Source: Scatophagus argus (lineage: Eukaryota > Chordata > Actinopteri > Scatophagidae). From it: a stretch of 64,000 bases of DNA. Made by a program: the position numbers and the translations under genes. The notes beneath the pieces were generated by a model. It was not told the origin of the DNA and searched no databases. It worked only from the letters and a program-made list of their open reading frames with translations. Location of the stretch: positions 14,457,019 to 14,521,018 of the forward strand of contig NC_058504.1 of assembly GCF_020382885.2 (NCBI RefSeq), in the 5' to 3' direction. This document shows, piece by piece, positions 36,501 to 51,575 of the stretch (positions are counted from its first letter, which is position 1; each line of letters opens with the position of its first letter).

Positions 36501-38909
36501 GTTAAAACGCTAGGAGACTCACAGGAATCTGTAGGATGGCTCACTTTTTCACTAAGCTTTGTTTTAGTCTTACTTGAACCCTGTTCGTTTCTGAGCAGTC
36601 TGTCTACATCCTGTGTTGGAGATATTGCTGTGCGTTTTGGACGATGCAGCATTGGAACTGAATCCAGGTCTGCATAAGGTGAGTCCTTTGGCTCTTCTTT
36701 CAGTGCAACAGTTGTAGCTGGGAACTGATCCGCCACTTTTGTGATGGTAGATGAGTCCTTGGATCTGCCAACTATATGGCCAAATATGTCTGACAAACAT
36801 TTCTTTTTCTTCTTACAAGCTTTGCTCTTATTGGATTGAACTGCAGCAGAGTTTGTGATGAGACAGGGCTCATTTCCACTGGGGGCCGTACTGGGTGATA
36901 GGGATTGCTCAGGGTCCACGGGGACAGAGGGGTCCACCTGCGTCTTTTCAGCTGAGAGTGGGCTTGGCACACGCTCTTCTCCATTGTCAGATATCGAAAA
37001 CACGCTTTCGGTGTTCCTTTGTCGATCTGGGAGCAGATACTCGGCTTCTGCTACGCTGACTTTCCATGCAGTCAGTAAGCTTTTGGGTATCTGCCAGAAA
37101 AGGAGATAGCATTCAAAATAACAATCACAATAAGATTACATGACATTGTTAAAGCTGTTTCATGAATTTACCGTATACTTGTAGTCTTTGTCCTTCTGCT
37201 TCCCTCTCCTTCTGAGCACAGGTAGATCCTCAAACTGATGACCTCCTTCAAACGGAAGAACGGCATTCCCAGGGACCCAGGCACTTTCTATAATCTCCCC
37301 AATCGTCTCCAGGAAATACATCCGACAAGGGCGGGGACTGGGAACTGAAACAAAATTAAAATAATGGCAAATGTACTTAGTAGCAATCTATTTTGGCAGT
37401 TTTTGCACGCACACCTTTGGTGAAGATCAAGTTGAAGGAAACAACTCAATTATAAAGCCCACATTGAAATCAAATGCTCTCTCTCCTTCACTACTCTTTA
37501 TGAATGAAACCTCACCTTTCATCTTAGTGTGGGTCCCCAGCTCTGGGTCACTGGTGACGTGGCAGGGCCACCAGGGCCGTCTGTTGAATTTAGCCCACAC
37601 CAAGTCCCCTTCCACATACTTGACTGTAGGAAGAGGCTTTTTCTTTGGGCTGTTGGACTAACCAGAAGAATGAAAACACTTCAATATCCCATGCAGAAAA
37701 GAGTGGTGCTGTATATCATATGTGTGATAACAAATCAAAATTATAGGAAACAGCAACTTAAGATACATTTTTCAACTATAATCTTAAGCATTCATATTCC
37801 CCATGTTTTGCGTTTGTAAACTTTGGTTCCATGTACATGATGCAATTCATTAAAGATCAATAAAGTTATACCGGCTGACTGGATGGCAGCAGGCTGGTGA
37901 CCCAGGTAAAGTAAAATTATACTCACTTAAGCATCACTTTGATGCACGTGCTTGCCTATTGCCTTTCTCCATGGAAATACATAACCAGGATAAACTCTGA
38001 CATCAGCATAGCCTCAGTAGTACAGAGGTTATAAAGTAAGCATAGATGTTTCGGACTCACATTAGAATTGGTCCCGGCTGGAGAAATAAGCCCAGGGTCA
38101 ACAGGAGAGGTAAGTTCAGCATCACTGTCTGATTCCTCGCCCAAGCTCCACTCATCTCTCAGAGTGATTTCTGGAAGTGCACTGGGGCTTAGTGTAGGAT
38201 TGAGTTCAGATATAGTCTTGGACATCAGATTAAAGACAGTAGGTTTGAATGTTCTTTTATCTGCCCCTGAGCTGCATGTGGTCTTACTGTCAGTACCAGT
38301 TCTGTCCTGACTCAACTTTGGGGGATGGCGAAAACGGGCCAAGTCCTCACTACCACTCCGCTCCCTCTCCTCGACCTGCTCCTTAATGTAACTGCTGTCA
38401 AACAGCGTGGACTCAAAATGCAGGTAACCATTGGGGATGGGAGAACAGCGCTCCAAACTGACGGGACTATGAGGGGAGAAGCCATTTCTGTTCACATCAT
38501 GCAGAGTCTCCAAGGAGTCCATGCCGTCATTGCCTGGAGAAGGAGGCAGCTGGACCGACGGCGCCTCAAACTCATCATCGTCACTGACTGGGCTCGCACA
38601 GCGCAAGCTGTTCCTGGGATGGAGGTCCCTGTGTAGGTCAGGCCTGTTGACCACAGCGTTCAGGTCCTGCAGCCTCTTCAGCGGGCTGTAGCGGTGAGAT
38701 CGATCTGGCTGGTTGTACGCCAGTACAGCTGGTTGTTTGAGGCTGGAGGATGGCAGTTGCACAGCTGGCAGTTGGTCTGATCCATGCCTTACAATGCCAC
38801 ACTGGTTTCCATAGGAAGTGCTCCCAAGACCATTGAGGGGCCTCCGCTCTGGCTGGCCTGAGCCAAACACTGAGCTTACCCTAACAGCAGGTCTGTATGA
38901 CTGATTCAT
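27599..38909 (-). CDS. nsd1: Histone H3K36 methyltransferase NSD1
   Basis: Twenty-two coding exons: 38909-38061, 37657-37516, 37344-37172, 37090-35239, 35112-34988, 34442-34214, 34061-33958, 33829-33770, 33683-33462, 33359-33267, 32689-32566, 32469-32272, 31549-31370, 30675-30519, 30420-30215, 29983-29871, 29785-29516, 29415-29299, 29177-29036, 28904-28798, 28719-28515 and 28392-27599. They sum to 6462 nt, 2153 aa (human about 2696). Domains by residue: first PWWP about 293-380 ([18 protein letters not shown]); [14 protein letters not shown] motif in the large exon; PHD fingers about 1283-1500; second PWWP about 1495-1570; AWS about 1620-1670 ([20 protein letters not shown]); SET about 1670-1790 ([16 protein letters not shown]); post-[16 protein letters not shown]; then PHD/C5HCH ([19 protein letters not shown]). 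This enzyme deposits H3K36me1/2. The last about 115 residues are extremely acidic, and the intron before the last exon starts with GC. The paralogue letter (a or b) is not determined. Confidence 0.97.
27602..27946 (-). repeat. Acidic tail of nsd1 encoded by imperfect GAN/GAR triplet repeats
   Basis: About 115 codons, of which roughly 70 are Asp or Glu, including a run of twelve Asp (27845-27895 region). The nucleotide sequence is an interrupted triplet repeat: plus strand rich in TCA, TCG and TCC units. The mixed GAT/GAC and GAA/GAG codons argue for selection on the protein rather than a fresh pure-repeat expansion. Confidence 0.8.
32745..32950 (+). repeat. Decayed teleost interspersed repeat in nsd1 intron
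   Basis: Contains GTGACCTTGACATTTTACCA followed by CCAAAATGTATTCATTTCCT and an upstream GGGGCTATGGCCAAAAACAT block. This wording resembles a very common fish repeat (TGACCTTTGACCACCAAAAT type). It is heavily diverged, the family is not assigned, and the limits are approximate. It abuts the SINE-like repeat. Confidence 0.45.
32951..33168 (-). repeat. tRNA-headed SINE-like repeat in nsd1 intron
   Basis: On the minus strand it begins GGCACGGTGGTGCAGTGGTT, containing a box-A-like TGGTGCAGTGGTTAGC. A decayed box B follows about 30 bp later. Next comes the widespread fish repeat wording TTTGCATGTTCTCCCTGTGC and GTGGGTTTTCTCCGGGTGCT. A 14-bp segment (CACATAGAAGGGTC type) is tandemly doubled near 33073-33096. 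No target duplication was found. It lies in the intron between the exons at 33359-33267 and 32689-32566. Confidence 0.65.
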
Positions 38910-39135
38910 GTCGTCACGGCTATATCCTGTCAAAAAAGGGAGGCCGGTTAGATAAGGGAAATATGCCATGTAAGTTTTTGACTAATTGAAATCTGCTGAG
39001 GTTATTGAGGCTTATATCCTGTAAAAGACAAAAAAGCCTGCTTACAGGCACATCAAAATATTGCGGAAATAAAGCGGCAATCATATCGAGCCCAACAGAA
39101 AACTAGAAGGGAACATACTAGCCATGGACGGTGCG

Positions 39136-39164
39136 CACACATACATACACACACACACACACTC
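39136..39164. repeat. (CA)n microsatellite upstream of nsd1
   Basis: About 29 bp of interrupted CA in the 5' region of nsd1, next to a donor-like site at 39173. Confidence 0.8.
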
Positions 39165-39172
39165 ACGCTCAC

Positions 39173-40720
39173 CAATAAGCCGACATTGCATGGCCTCCAT
39201 ACTAGAGGCCGGTCGGACGGCTCAAGACAAAACACAGAATACGTTCGCTCATTTGCCACATTTCATTCACAAACTATCAGAAAATAGTACCGCTTCGTCT
39301 GGTGGTTGTAGGTCATGCCGATCGCCGACTAGTACGGTCAATGGAGGAGCGCTGAGGCTGTAGTAGAGGTGGTGACACTGAGCCATCACAGAAACACAGT
39401 GAGTGGCTCACACAAACAAGCTACAGCCACACACCGACATAGGAAGCTACTATTAACTCACAAAAAAGGTCTGATCGGCAAGTTCACAACACTACCAACA
39501 CGTGGAAAAACGCGAAAAACTCACCATTTGGAGGTCGGTCACGGTGAAACCAACAGTGGGTGTTTGATAATGTGGCACAAAGCGAGTATTTTTTCCCGGT
39601 TTGTGAAAGCGGATCTGCACAATCCCAGCTGCAGCAGCCCTAGTAGGCCAAGGCACAGCTCTCATTCTCTGCACTTCATCGCCTCATCAGCGGCGGCCCC
39701 CCTAAAAACTGTCACCTCAAACACAAAATAACAAGTAAATCTCCATTACGCTGCAACACCATACAGCGGCGAAATTCAGTGTGCCATAACCGGTCCCCTA
39801 ACAGCTACAGCAGCTTATTTACTACATGATTTTTGCCTGCTGTCGAAGTGCCCCCGGTTATGTTAAAACAAGCCTAGACTGACTGTGTTGGTGAGCAGCA
39901 ACCAATCGGCACTGCTACCCAACCCCCCGTCTGCGGAGGGCCGTGACACTCACCCTGCTAGCACACAGTATACACGGCGCGCGCGCACGTCCACGAGCAC
40001 GCGAACACGCGCTCATCTGCGCGTGCACAGCCAGGTGAAGTTCCTCATGGTCGGTGGAATAAAATAACAACTACGTGACAAAATAATCACAAACGAATTA
40101 AATGACCCGTTAATAGAAGAAGAAAAATGCCCCACGTTTGTTCCTTTCTTTCTTGGGTTATGTCTACTGACTGGTGTGGGCCTCGGTATCTCATGTATGA
40201 CGGCAAGGGAGATCGAGGGAGCAAAATGATTGCAACGCGCAAACAACCACACGGCCTCTTCGGTCTAACCCAAACCCGTGCGCCATGTTGCCTCTCCACT
40301 GAGTCCTCTGACACGAGGAAACAGGCCAGCAGTCGCTCAGGAATAGCAGAGAAAAGACGAGTCGGTGTGGCTCTGAGCGTGCCTTTGAAAAGCGTGTTAT
40401 GCTCCGATTAAAACTCCCGTGGTCGTCCTCCAGCTTGCCCTCGCAATACCTACCACTAAGGGTTTGGTGCGCGTATTATAAATCAAATTGGTACGCGCAA
40501 AGTTAAGAGAGCACACACAATATGCTCGCTGCACTGGGCCAGTCCTTGAAAACCAAACAAAGACCACGCACTTACATGCCGACTTGACAGTAGAGGAACT
40601 TACCTCTCTGTGCAGATTTTTAATAAATTACCAGAGTTGTGCGCTCACATCTGTAGATGGCTGATTGCACTAACCTTTTTGGTGAATGGGTCGGTGGAAA
40701 CACCACATAGATTCGAGAAA
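39173..40720 (-). promoter_or_regulatory. nsd1: nsd1 promoter region with several candidate noncoding first exons
   Basis: The first coding exon starts at an acceptor (TTTTTTGACAG, exon from 38926), so nsd1 has at least one untranslated exon upstream. Minus-strand donor-like sites end possible exons at 39173 (TTATTG|GTGAGC), 39525 (AAATG|GTGAGT), 39954 (GCAGG|GTGAGT) and 40604 (AGAGAG|GTAAGT). The stretch 39.88-40.44 kb is CpG-rich with alternating CG/CA near 39.97-40.03 kb. It contains a YY1-type CGCCATGTTG at 40281-40290 in the orientation expected for minus-strand transcription. Which exon is used cannot be told from sequence alone. Confidence 0.5.
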
Positions 40721-41009
40721 TAACTTGTTCACCCACCCTAATAGATCATTTGCCTAGCGTTTACACTTAAACATGACCCTTTATTCGTATTTTTTAACCA
40801 AGTCTGCTATCACACTTTATAAGACCACGTCCACAAAGTAAGACCGTGATGAGAGTACACCGTAATTTCATTTAACAGGGGGTATTGTTATAAGGTATTA
40901 TTACAAAGTGATCCCTGTTGTCTGGGACACTGCCCCCCTTGTGTCTACAGAGGGGAATGACATGCTTTCGATATGACACTAAATAGTTATGTGGAAAAGA
41001 CAGTTTCCT

Positions 41010-41015
41010 TTTATT
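41010..41015 (-). terminator. Putative poly(A) signal of the C5orf24 homologue
   Basis: AATAAA on the minus strand about 0.8 kb after the stop codon. Another occurs near 41650, only about 155 nt after the stop. Either or both may be used. The sequence between 40.72 kb and the stop is otherwise AT-rich and gene-free. Confidence 0.4.
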
Positions 41016-41807
41016 TTGGCTTCATGTACAACACATTAGCATATTTTTATGAAGTTATCTTTCCTCCTAATAAACAGCATAACCACATACATGTAAATCT
41101 GGAAGTGCTTATCTAATGAGTTTTGGGATAAAAAACAGTCTGTTACAATACACAATCAAAAACTGTACTCACAAAGTGCAGAAAAAATAAAACAAAACAA
41201 ATACTATTCAAAGGGATGTTATGTATGGAGTTTTACCAGTTCAAGCTAATTAAAATGTAACATCGTGTTCCCATTTTAGGCATGATGCTAGGATAATATC
41301 ACAAAACATAATACACTTAATTGGACAACACAGAAAGGACAACTACACATCCACATATTTATGTTTAGGAAAAAGGTGATTTGATTGGCTGGTTGTACTC
41401 AAATGTATTTTTTTTTTTTTTGCAAATACAAATGTAGAAAACGTCAGAAGATCCCAGCCATAGAAATATTAATGTAGAGTACGAGAACATGTCACAATTT
41501 AGAGAAACAAAATACTTGAGGGGAAAAAGACCCACTCTCCAGTGAGGTCTGAACCACAAACTGATACATTTTGGCTGTACTTATTGGTGTTATTAATTCA
41601 TATGCATGCATCTCTGCTAAACTGGAGTAATATACTTCTAATTCAGTCATTTATTATGGAGGACGAAGACAATGTCACTGTACAATGACAACTCACAGTC
41701 ATTTCTAAATGCCAAAAAAAAAAACAAACAAAGAGAAATGTTTTCCTAAGCATCCTCGTACTTGTGCACTCAAATGTTCTTAAAGCACTAGAGAAAAAGC
41801 TGCAGGA

Positions 41808-42985
<1,178 letters not shown>

Positions 42986-43282
42986 AAGGCTTCCAGGAAA
43001 CGTAGGAGCATGTCAGTGTCACCCAATGTGATTCAGCCGAATTAAAGTACAGACATATTTTAATGGTAAACGTAGTCTGTGGTTACAGTATGGCCAACAT
43101 TACAAACCGAAACTTCTCCAGCAACTGCAATTGCAAACAACACTGTCTAAAATTTTCAGTTTATCTGCTAACCTAAGCCTATTGTCTTGTTCACCGCCAC
43201 TGGTCCCTGTGAGGAAATACGAGCATACAGATGTCACAATCACAACAACAACGACAGAGAGTGGGTCTCAGTTTTTGTATTT

Positions 43283-43288
43283 TTTATT
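43283..43288 (-). terminator. Putative poly(A) signal of atp5po
   Basis: AATAAA on the minus strand about 135 nt after the stop codon, a spacing typical for this compact housekeeping gene. Confidence 0.6.
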
Positions 43289-43421
43289 AACATCCATATG
43301 AACAGCACAGACACTGGATTTATGGAGCAACTGCAGTGTTACAACAGGTAGCAATATACATAAATCAGGATTTTTCCTGATGGTCATCCCCAATCTTTTT
43401 GAAAAATTAAGTCCACAGGAC

Positions 43422-46400
43422 TTAAATTTCCTTCATGAGCTTGGTCAGCTTCTGAATCTTTGTTTTGGTGGACATGTCCACATACTTGTCCCCGATACTG
43501 ACAACCATGCCACCCAGGATTGAGGGATCCAACTGTGAGGAGACAGCGATGAGAAATTAAAGATGACATTCAAAATTACATTACTGCTGATTTACTAAAT
43601 TGGCATGTCTGCTTTTTAATCACTTTTATTTAAAATAACATCACACCAACTACAAACAGTCATTTGTATGTTTCCACGGTCACACACTGCCACTGTACCT
43701 TTGTTTCCAGCTTGATAGTTTCACCCTTCTGAAGAAAGCCATTCAGAACTACTTTGAGTTCAGAAAGATTAGCTGCATCCAAAGGCTGAAAAGGGTAAAT
43801 ATTCATTGGTTGATTGTTCAACATTTTACAGTAAAAAGAATGTAATTAATAAGTTTTAAGTGACTAATTATTTACGTGCCTGCAAACATGGACTGCTTAT
43901 CTGAGGTAACCACAAGTGTATGATATTAACCTAGAAGACATATAATGCACGTCAACCTGTTTCATACCTGAGCAGTAACGACAGAGCAGATGACCTCTCC
44001 ACGGTGCGCACTCATCATCTTGCCAAAAGCAGTGATAACGTCACCAGTTAGAGTAAGACGACCATTGTCAGCCAAAACGTCTGCAAAACAAAAAGCAGGA
44101 TTCACTTCTCTGTTCCTCTGCACTACCAAGGCTGTCAAACTTCAGCTGAGAAAACGTACAGTGTGAGTATGACATCAGTTTAAAATAAAAAGATACTGTT
44201 CATGAATTCATTCAACATGATCAATATCAATATAGCTATTCTATGCAGCAATAATGCTGCTGTGGGAAATGCACCCTCAATAAGTCAATTGAAAAGTCAT
44301 TGTATCTACACAAATGAGCTGTATAATGCTAGTGTAGTCACTAAGGTGCGACATTCCTCAGCTGCCTGTGGCCTCCATTGGTCCTCCAGAGGTCACCGGA
44401 ACCCACGGATGACATTAAAAGTTGCAGGCAGTTTAAATTTGACTGTGTGCCTATAAACTGCACAGTCTGCACATTTGCACACAAATCTTTAATTCAATTT
44501 TAATGAGTTGACCAAACATAGTCAAGATTTAAAAAAAACAAAAAGAAACAAAAACACATCGTTAACCCAGGGCTGACCTAAGATCAGGGCTATACGATTC
44601 ACGTCATTTCTCCTCTAGTCCTGGATGAAATATCTTGGGACACACAACTAAAACTTACATTTCAGAATAGCACGTGACTACGGCCAGGGATCGGAATTGG
44701 CCGGTTATTAGCATGCTTGGCCCGGACCAGAGATCAGCCGGTTTCCCGTATCTCCGTTCCAAGCCGATCTGTGTTACACATGCGCCACACAACTTATGCA
44801 CAGTGGCACAGGCAGTAACCTCACAGCTCTACGCTAATGTCGCATGTCTTTAGCGTGAATGTCCTTCACTGTGAGTGAAGAAGACTCAAAGCTCGCAATC
44901 TGTAGTACATGCTAGGCCAAAATAAACCATGGGGGACTACCACAAACTGTCCACAGCAACAAAACCAAATCAGACACTTAACACCATCACCCAGGTGACG
45001 GTGCTTAAGTTGAAGAAGCTAGCAAAGGAAACAAGGGTAAATCTAAGGCTAGCCAGACACAAGCCAGCAACCTCTGCTATCTTTCCTTGGTATGAGCAAT
45101 GACAAGACCAAAGCAATTAGGAGAAAAATCCGAGAGACATCCTAACCAGATGCCCGAACCACCTCAACTGGCTCCTCTCGATGTTTTTATTCTTTTCTTA
45201 TCAAAGTAAAATTTTGCAACTTTTGAAGAAAAGTTGGTTTTTGAAAGGAAATGGGAAACCAAAATCGGTACTGGTAGGTCACACATACACACACAAAAAA
45301 TGGAATCAGCAAAGAAAACTGCAATCGGTGCACCTCTAGTGACTACTCTTGTTTACTTTATTCCTGTTTCACACTGGCACCTTTAAACCCTATATTTAGT
45401 CTATTTTCAGGCAATAACCTCACAAATTAAGGGTCAACCCTGCTCAAGGGTAGAACCAGCAAATCTAGAGTGGGGGGGTATGAAAACACTACATTCACAT
45501 ACACACAATAAACTCATTAGCCATCACTCACTGATGAGATTGACTGTAATGGGTGAAAGCTTAGCCTTTGTAAGAGCATCACTGAAAGTCTTCTGCTTGA
45601 TGTTGCGCTTTACATGAGGATTCATTACAATACTGGAAAGCTTGGGGTCCTTGATCAGGGCCTGAAAAACAAAATGAGACAACAACAAAAGGCAACTGAA
45701 TTTATATACTACAGGAAAAGAACACTTAAACACTTAAACTTAATTAAATTAACATAATGAATTATTGGTAATTTAAACTAATTATGTACAATAACATCCT
45801 CTTTACCTTGGGATAAAATATAAAATTCTAAGGAAACACTATTTTCTGCATCCACTGACCTGCACGTTATTAAACTACAATTAGATGTCTTATTTTTTGA
45901 CTTACAGAAACTTTACCCAGCTCCTGCTCCACTTGGTCCAGTTTGTTCTGCTTACTGGCAGCTGAGAACAGAGCAGTGGCATAGCGGCCCTCCACTCCAT
46001 AAACCTGGATGGGAGGCTAGAATGAAATACAGACACAGATTAGCCATTTCTGTTACAATCTGGGGCGTTAGATGAGCGATTATGGTTCGTACAGTTTGGC
46101 GTTATTTACCTTAACCAGTTTTGCTGCAGGTCTGATCACAGACGTGCTGAACTGGCGGACCTAGAAAAGTAAAGAAAAAATTATCAGACCACGGAGAAAC
46201 CATAACTTGAGGCGTTTTACTTTAGACACGCTTTGCACCCTTTACGTTAAAGTGTGCTAGCTTACAGGCTAATACGTTAGCAGTCATTCAAGTGCATTGC
46301 TTCGTGTGAATTTGTTTGACATTTGGCGTTACCTCCCTTTCCTCGAAGAGAATACAACTCTAATAAAACATTTTTAAGACACGAAAATTAAGCTCAAAAC

Positions 46401-46471
46401 GCTCATATAACGATCAAAATCACAGAAATTATTGAATGTCTTACCTGCTGTCCTAGCATGAGTGCAGCCAT
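43422..46471 (-). CDS. atp5po: ATP synthase peripheral stalk subunit OSCP, mitochondrial
   Basis: Seven coding exons, 46471-46445, 46160-46110, 46016-45906, 45661-45532, 44080-43968, 43785-43699 and 43532-43422, give 209 aa (human 213). The N-terminus [20 protein letters not shown] is an Arg/Ser-rich mitochondrial presequence. The mature part follows the OSCP/delta family: [20 protein letters not shown], then a helical N-domain, [29 protein letters not shown] and [13 protein letters not shown] near the end. OSCP caps the F1 head and joins it to the peripheral stalk of complex V in the inner membrane. The fourth intron (exon 45661-45532 to exon 44080-43968) carries a hAT transposon relic. Head-to-head with ppp2ca 1.3 kb away. 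Confidence 0.97.
44674..45346 (+). mobile_element. Fossil hAT DNA transposon with BED zinc-finger remnant and 8-bp target duplication
   Basis: Flanked by an identical 8-bp direct repeat GTGACTAC at 44674-44681 and 45339-45346, the size hAT elements make. The body is 44682-45338 (657 bp). The right end reads GCAATCGGTGCACCTCTA, i.e. TAGAGGTGCACCGATTGC inverted, a typical fish hAT terminal sequence; the left end (starting near CAGGGATCGGAATTGG) matches it only loosely. From about 44865 the plus strand encodes a decayed BED-finger start, [16 protein letters not shown], then a stop, AKINHGG and a later HHHPGDG, as in hAT transposases. Two in-frame stops are visible in that stretch and the catalytic region is missing, so this is an internally deleted, inactive copy lying antisense to atp5po. 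Confidence 0.8.
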
Positions 46472-46530
46472 TTTCTCCTACAGCTGTCCAGAGTAGAACA
46501 AACGACTGCGCATGTGCGTATCAGGAGAAC
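46471..46530 (-). promoter_or_regulatory. atp5po: atp5po promoter with NRF1- and YY1-type motifs
   Basis: TGCGCATGTGCG at 46507-46518 is one mismatch from the NRF1 consensus, apt for a nuclear-encoded respiratory gene. The start codon itself sits in AAAATGGCTGC, a YY1-type word on the sense strand, so the leader is probably only about 10-40 nt. Confidence 0.5.
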
Positions 46531-47286
46531 GTACCCGGCTATGGGTAATGTCGTTTTTTTCAGTGTAGCGCGCCTGGCAGGTGGGAAGATTGCAGTCTAA
46601 ATGGACAATCACAAATCTTTACAAATGCTTAAATAGCTCCCACTGCTCGTTCAGTCAAGTGGAAAAATGTCTACTTAATAGTATATATATATGTTTATAT
46701 TTTTTATTTTAAGGCACCGTTTTAGTAGCATATACTCTACAGGTTGTGTAGATAATGCACAATCAGTAGGCTATGCTGTCTGTTCCACAGAATGATCAGG
46801 ACTGGAGTCATGTTGATGCTTTGAATATTTATTCTCCCTTAGTTCTGTTTTGGTCTTCACTTTGTTTCTTTTTAGGTGTAAACACACCCAAAGGAGACTA
46901 GAAAGGTCAGCAGAGATGTTGAGTTGCACAAAAGTCTTCTGTGGTTTGTCAAGATTACGTGTGGTTACAACATAAAACACTTATTGTTGAGGTTGAAAGA
47001 AAGAAAAACAAATAACTATTACAATCTGTTTCTGCTATACGTCGCCTTTCCTCTTATCTTCAAAGGGTGGCTACCTTATGGGCTCAATACTGTAATTACA
47101 CTTACAATAGTCTATCTTGTTTTGTAAATAAGCTAGGATATGTAAATATTCTGACCAAAATTCGGACACCACTGTGATATATATATATATTATCTATGCT
47201 CACCAGCTAGACTCTTATTAAGTATACAAAGCTACTTTTGATGACGTTACTTTTCGACTGCCTGTTCTGACTGTTCCTCGTTTCGT

Positions 47287-47300
47287 CCAGCAGGGGGCAG
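47287..47300 (+). promoter_or_regulatory. CTCF-like motif between atp5po and ppp2ca
   Basis: Plus strand CCAGCAGGGGGCAG fits the CTCF core (CCASYAGRKGGCRS style) at every position. It is the best match in the window. Binding is not tested. Confidence 0.6.
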
Positions 47301-47646
47301 CCCAACCTACAGTTTCACTTTTTTAAATAACCTGCACTCAGAAAATAACACTCACAAGCTAAAAAACCCACGGGACAAATACATGAAACAAAATTATATT
47401 AAATCTATACTGAAGAGCCCACCAGGGATACCATTAGCTGTATATTATTTGTTGATCAGCCTCGCTTTGAACCGGTTGGGTCTGCAATTTTTCTCTCAGC
47501 TAATTTCACAGTCTTTGCGACAGAGAAAGTGTATGACCTTGATCTTTTGACAAAGTACATCATTTCTGTATCAGCTGAAATAAACACTTTGTCCCACCAT
47601 ATTGTGGAGACGCAGGGCAATTGGCGCATTCGTTTTCGCGGAGCGC

Positions 47647-47679
47647 GCACACACACACACACACACACACGCACACACG
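47647..47679. repeat. (CA)n microsatellite in ppp2ca 5' region
   Basis: About 33 bp of nearly pure CA about 120 bp upstream of the ppp2ca start codon, possibly inside the 5' UTR. Confidence 0.85.
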
Positions 47680-47796
47680 CTGCGAGTGACCAGAGAGCTT
47701 GCTAGGACGTAGCGTAGCCGGGCCACCAAAACGTAACGAAATAGCGAGAGGTTTATTTTAAAGCTGGTCGGCTTGCTAGCTGGCGGCAAACCAGGC

Positions 47797-50196
<2,400 letters not shown>

Positions 50197-51575
50197 AGAT
50201 CATTGGTGAGGATGGTGAGAGGCTGTCTAGAGGCTTGCGAAAATAAGTATTCATAATGCCATGGACCAAAAACATGTGTGCCATAATCACAATGAAATGG
50301 AAACTGTCACACCAAGCTAAACGTCCACCATCTTTTTAAAGGTACAGCCCCTACACCCCCCCCCCCCAATCAAAATGTTTATTTTTCCTCTGACCTGTAG
50401 CGCTGTTTGTTCATCTAAATTGTTTTCGTGTTAAGTTTTGAAGATATCTGCCTCTGAAATGTCTGCCTTCTCTCAGTGTAATAGAACTGCGTGGCACTCT
50501 GGCTCGTGGTGCTCAAAGTGCCAAAAATCATGACCTGGTTACTCAAGATAGTCATCCACAGACCTTGTTTTGACAGTTTCGTGTAGGAACTATTTTCTGT
50601 CCGTATCACAGCACAAAAGGAGGGACGAGATGCTAGCTAACTAAGCTGACTAAGCTAGGTAACATTAAAGATGGTGCTTGTGACAGGTTGGGATGTAAAC
50701 GAACAACCTCTCTGGCAGATGTGTGTGTCATTCTGCGCAGTGTTACGGTGTAGTTTGGCAGAAAGAAAATCGTTCCAGCATGAAACTGCTCACGCCGATT
50801 CTGTGTGGATCAGCTTGAGCAACCAGACCATGACCTCTGGAAAGCGACATTGTTGTTGGTTCCATTATATGTGAGAGAAGACAGGCATCTTTATGGCCGA
50901 TATCTTCAAAACTCTTCAACTCACATCAAAACAATCCAAATGGATGAATAACACTACAAGTAAGAGGAAACATTTGTTTTTGATTTTGTGGTGACTTACC
51001 CCTTTCAACTTTTTCCTCTCTGCATGATGTTTTTTATTGCTAGAAATGATTGCTACTATGAACAAAACTATCACAATACCTGCTGGTTTGTCAGGAAACG
51101 TGAATGAACTGATTCTGAGAATAACAACTAAGTGTAAGGAATCTTTGTGTTAGGGTGTTTAATGATGACCAGAGTGTGTCGGCGTATACAACTGCATCTT
51201 TTACTTGGCATGACCTTAAGTCAAAGGTTCCAGTAAATCTAATGTGAACTCTTTTCTTTTTGCAATTGACGCACAGCAGTTTATTTTCTGAAGTGAGATG
51301 ATAGGGTTAGATGTCGCATTTATGAGCCTGTTCTCTTTGCACTTTTGTATTTGATTTTTATCACATGGCACTAACAGACTGTGTTCTTTTTTATACTCTG
51401 TCATAGTGTAAGTATCTTTCTCTTTTCTGCTCTGCTGTCTCTTATGGGAGTTAATGTAGTTCATTTAAGCAGTCAGTATTGGTATAAATGACAACAGTTG
51501 TAAAAAAAATAATAATAATAACTTTATGTTTTGCAGCCACAGCTATATGAAATAAAGACTGAAGTTGCTTCATCG
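50197..51575 (+). other. ppp2ca: 3' UTR of ppp2ca
   Basis: The first good plus-strand AATAAA after the stop is at 51551-51556, giving a 3' UTR of about 1.37 kb, similar to the long ppp2ca 3' UTRs known in vertebrates. It includes a C13 tract near 50356-50368. No separate gene is seen. Confidence 0.55.
51551..51556 (+). terminator. Putative poly(A) signal of ppp2ca
   Basis: AATAAA in GAAATAAAGACTG, about 1.35 kb downstream of the ppp2ca stop codon. Confidence 0.5.

Larger units (their letters stand above)
46531..47796. other. Divergent intergenic region between atp5po and ppp2ca
   Basis: A 1.3-kb head-to-head spacer. The left half is AT-rich with TA microsatellites near 46.68 and 47.18 kb. 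The right part, from about 47.62 kb, is CpG-rich with a CA repeat and should hold the ppp2ca start site and leader. A strong CTCF-like word lies at 47287-47300. No further gene is seen. Confidence 0.7.
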
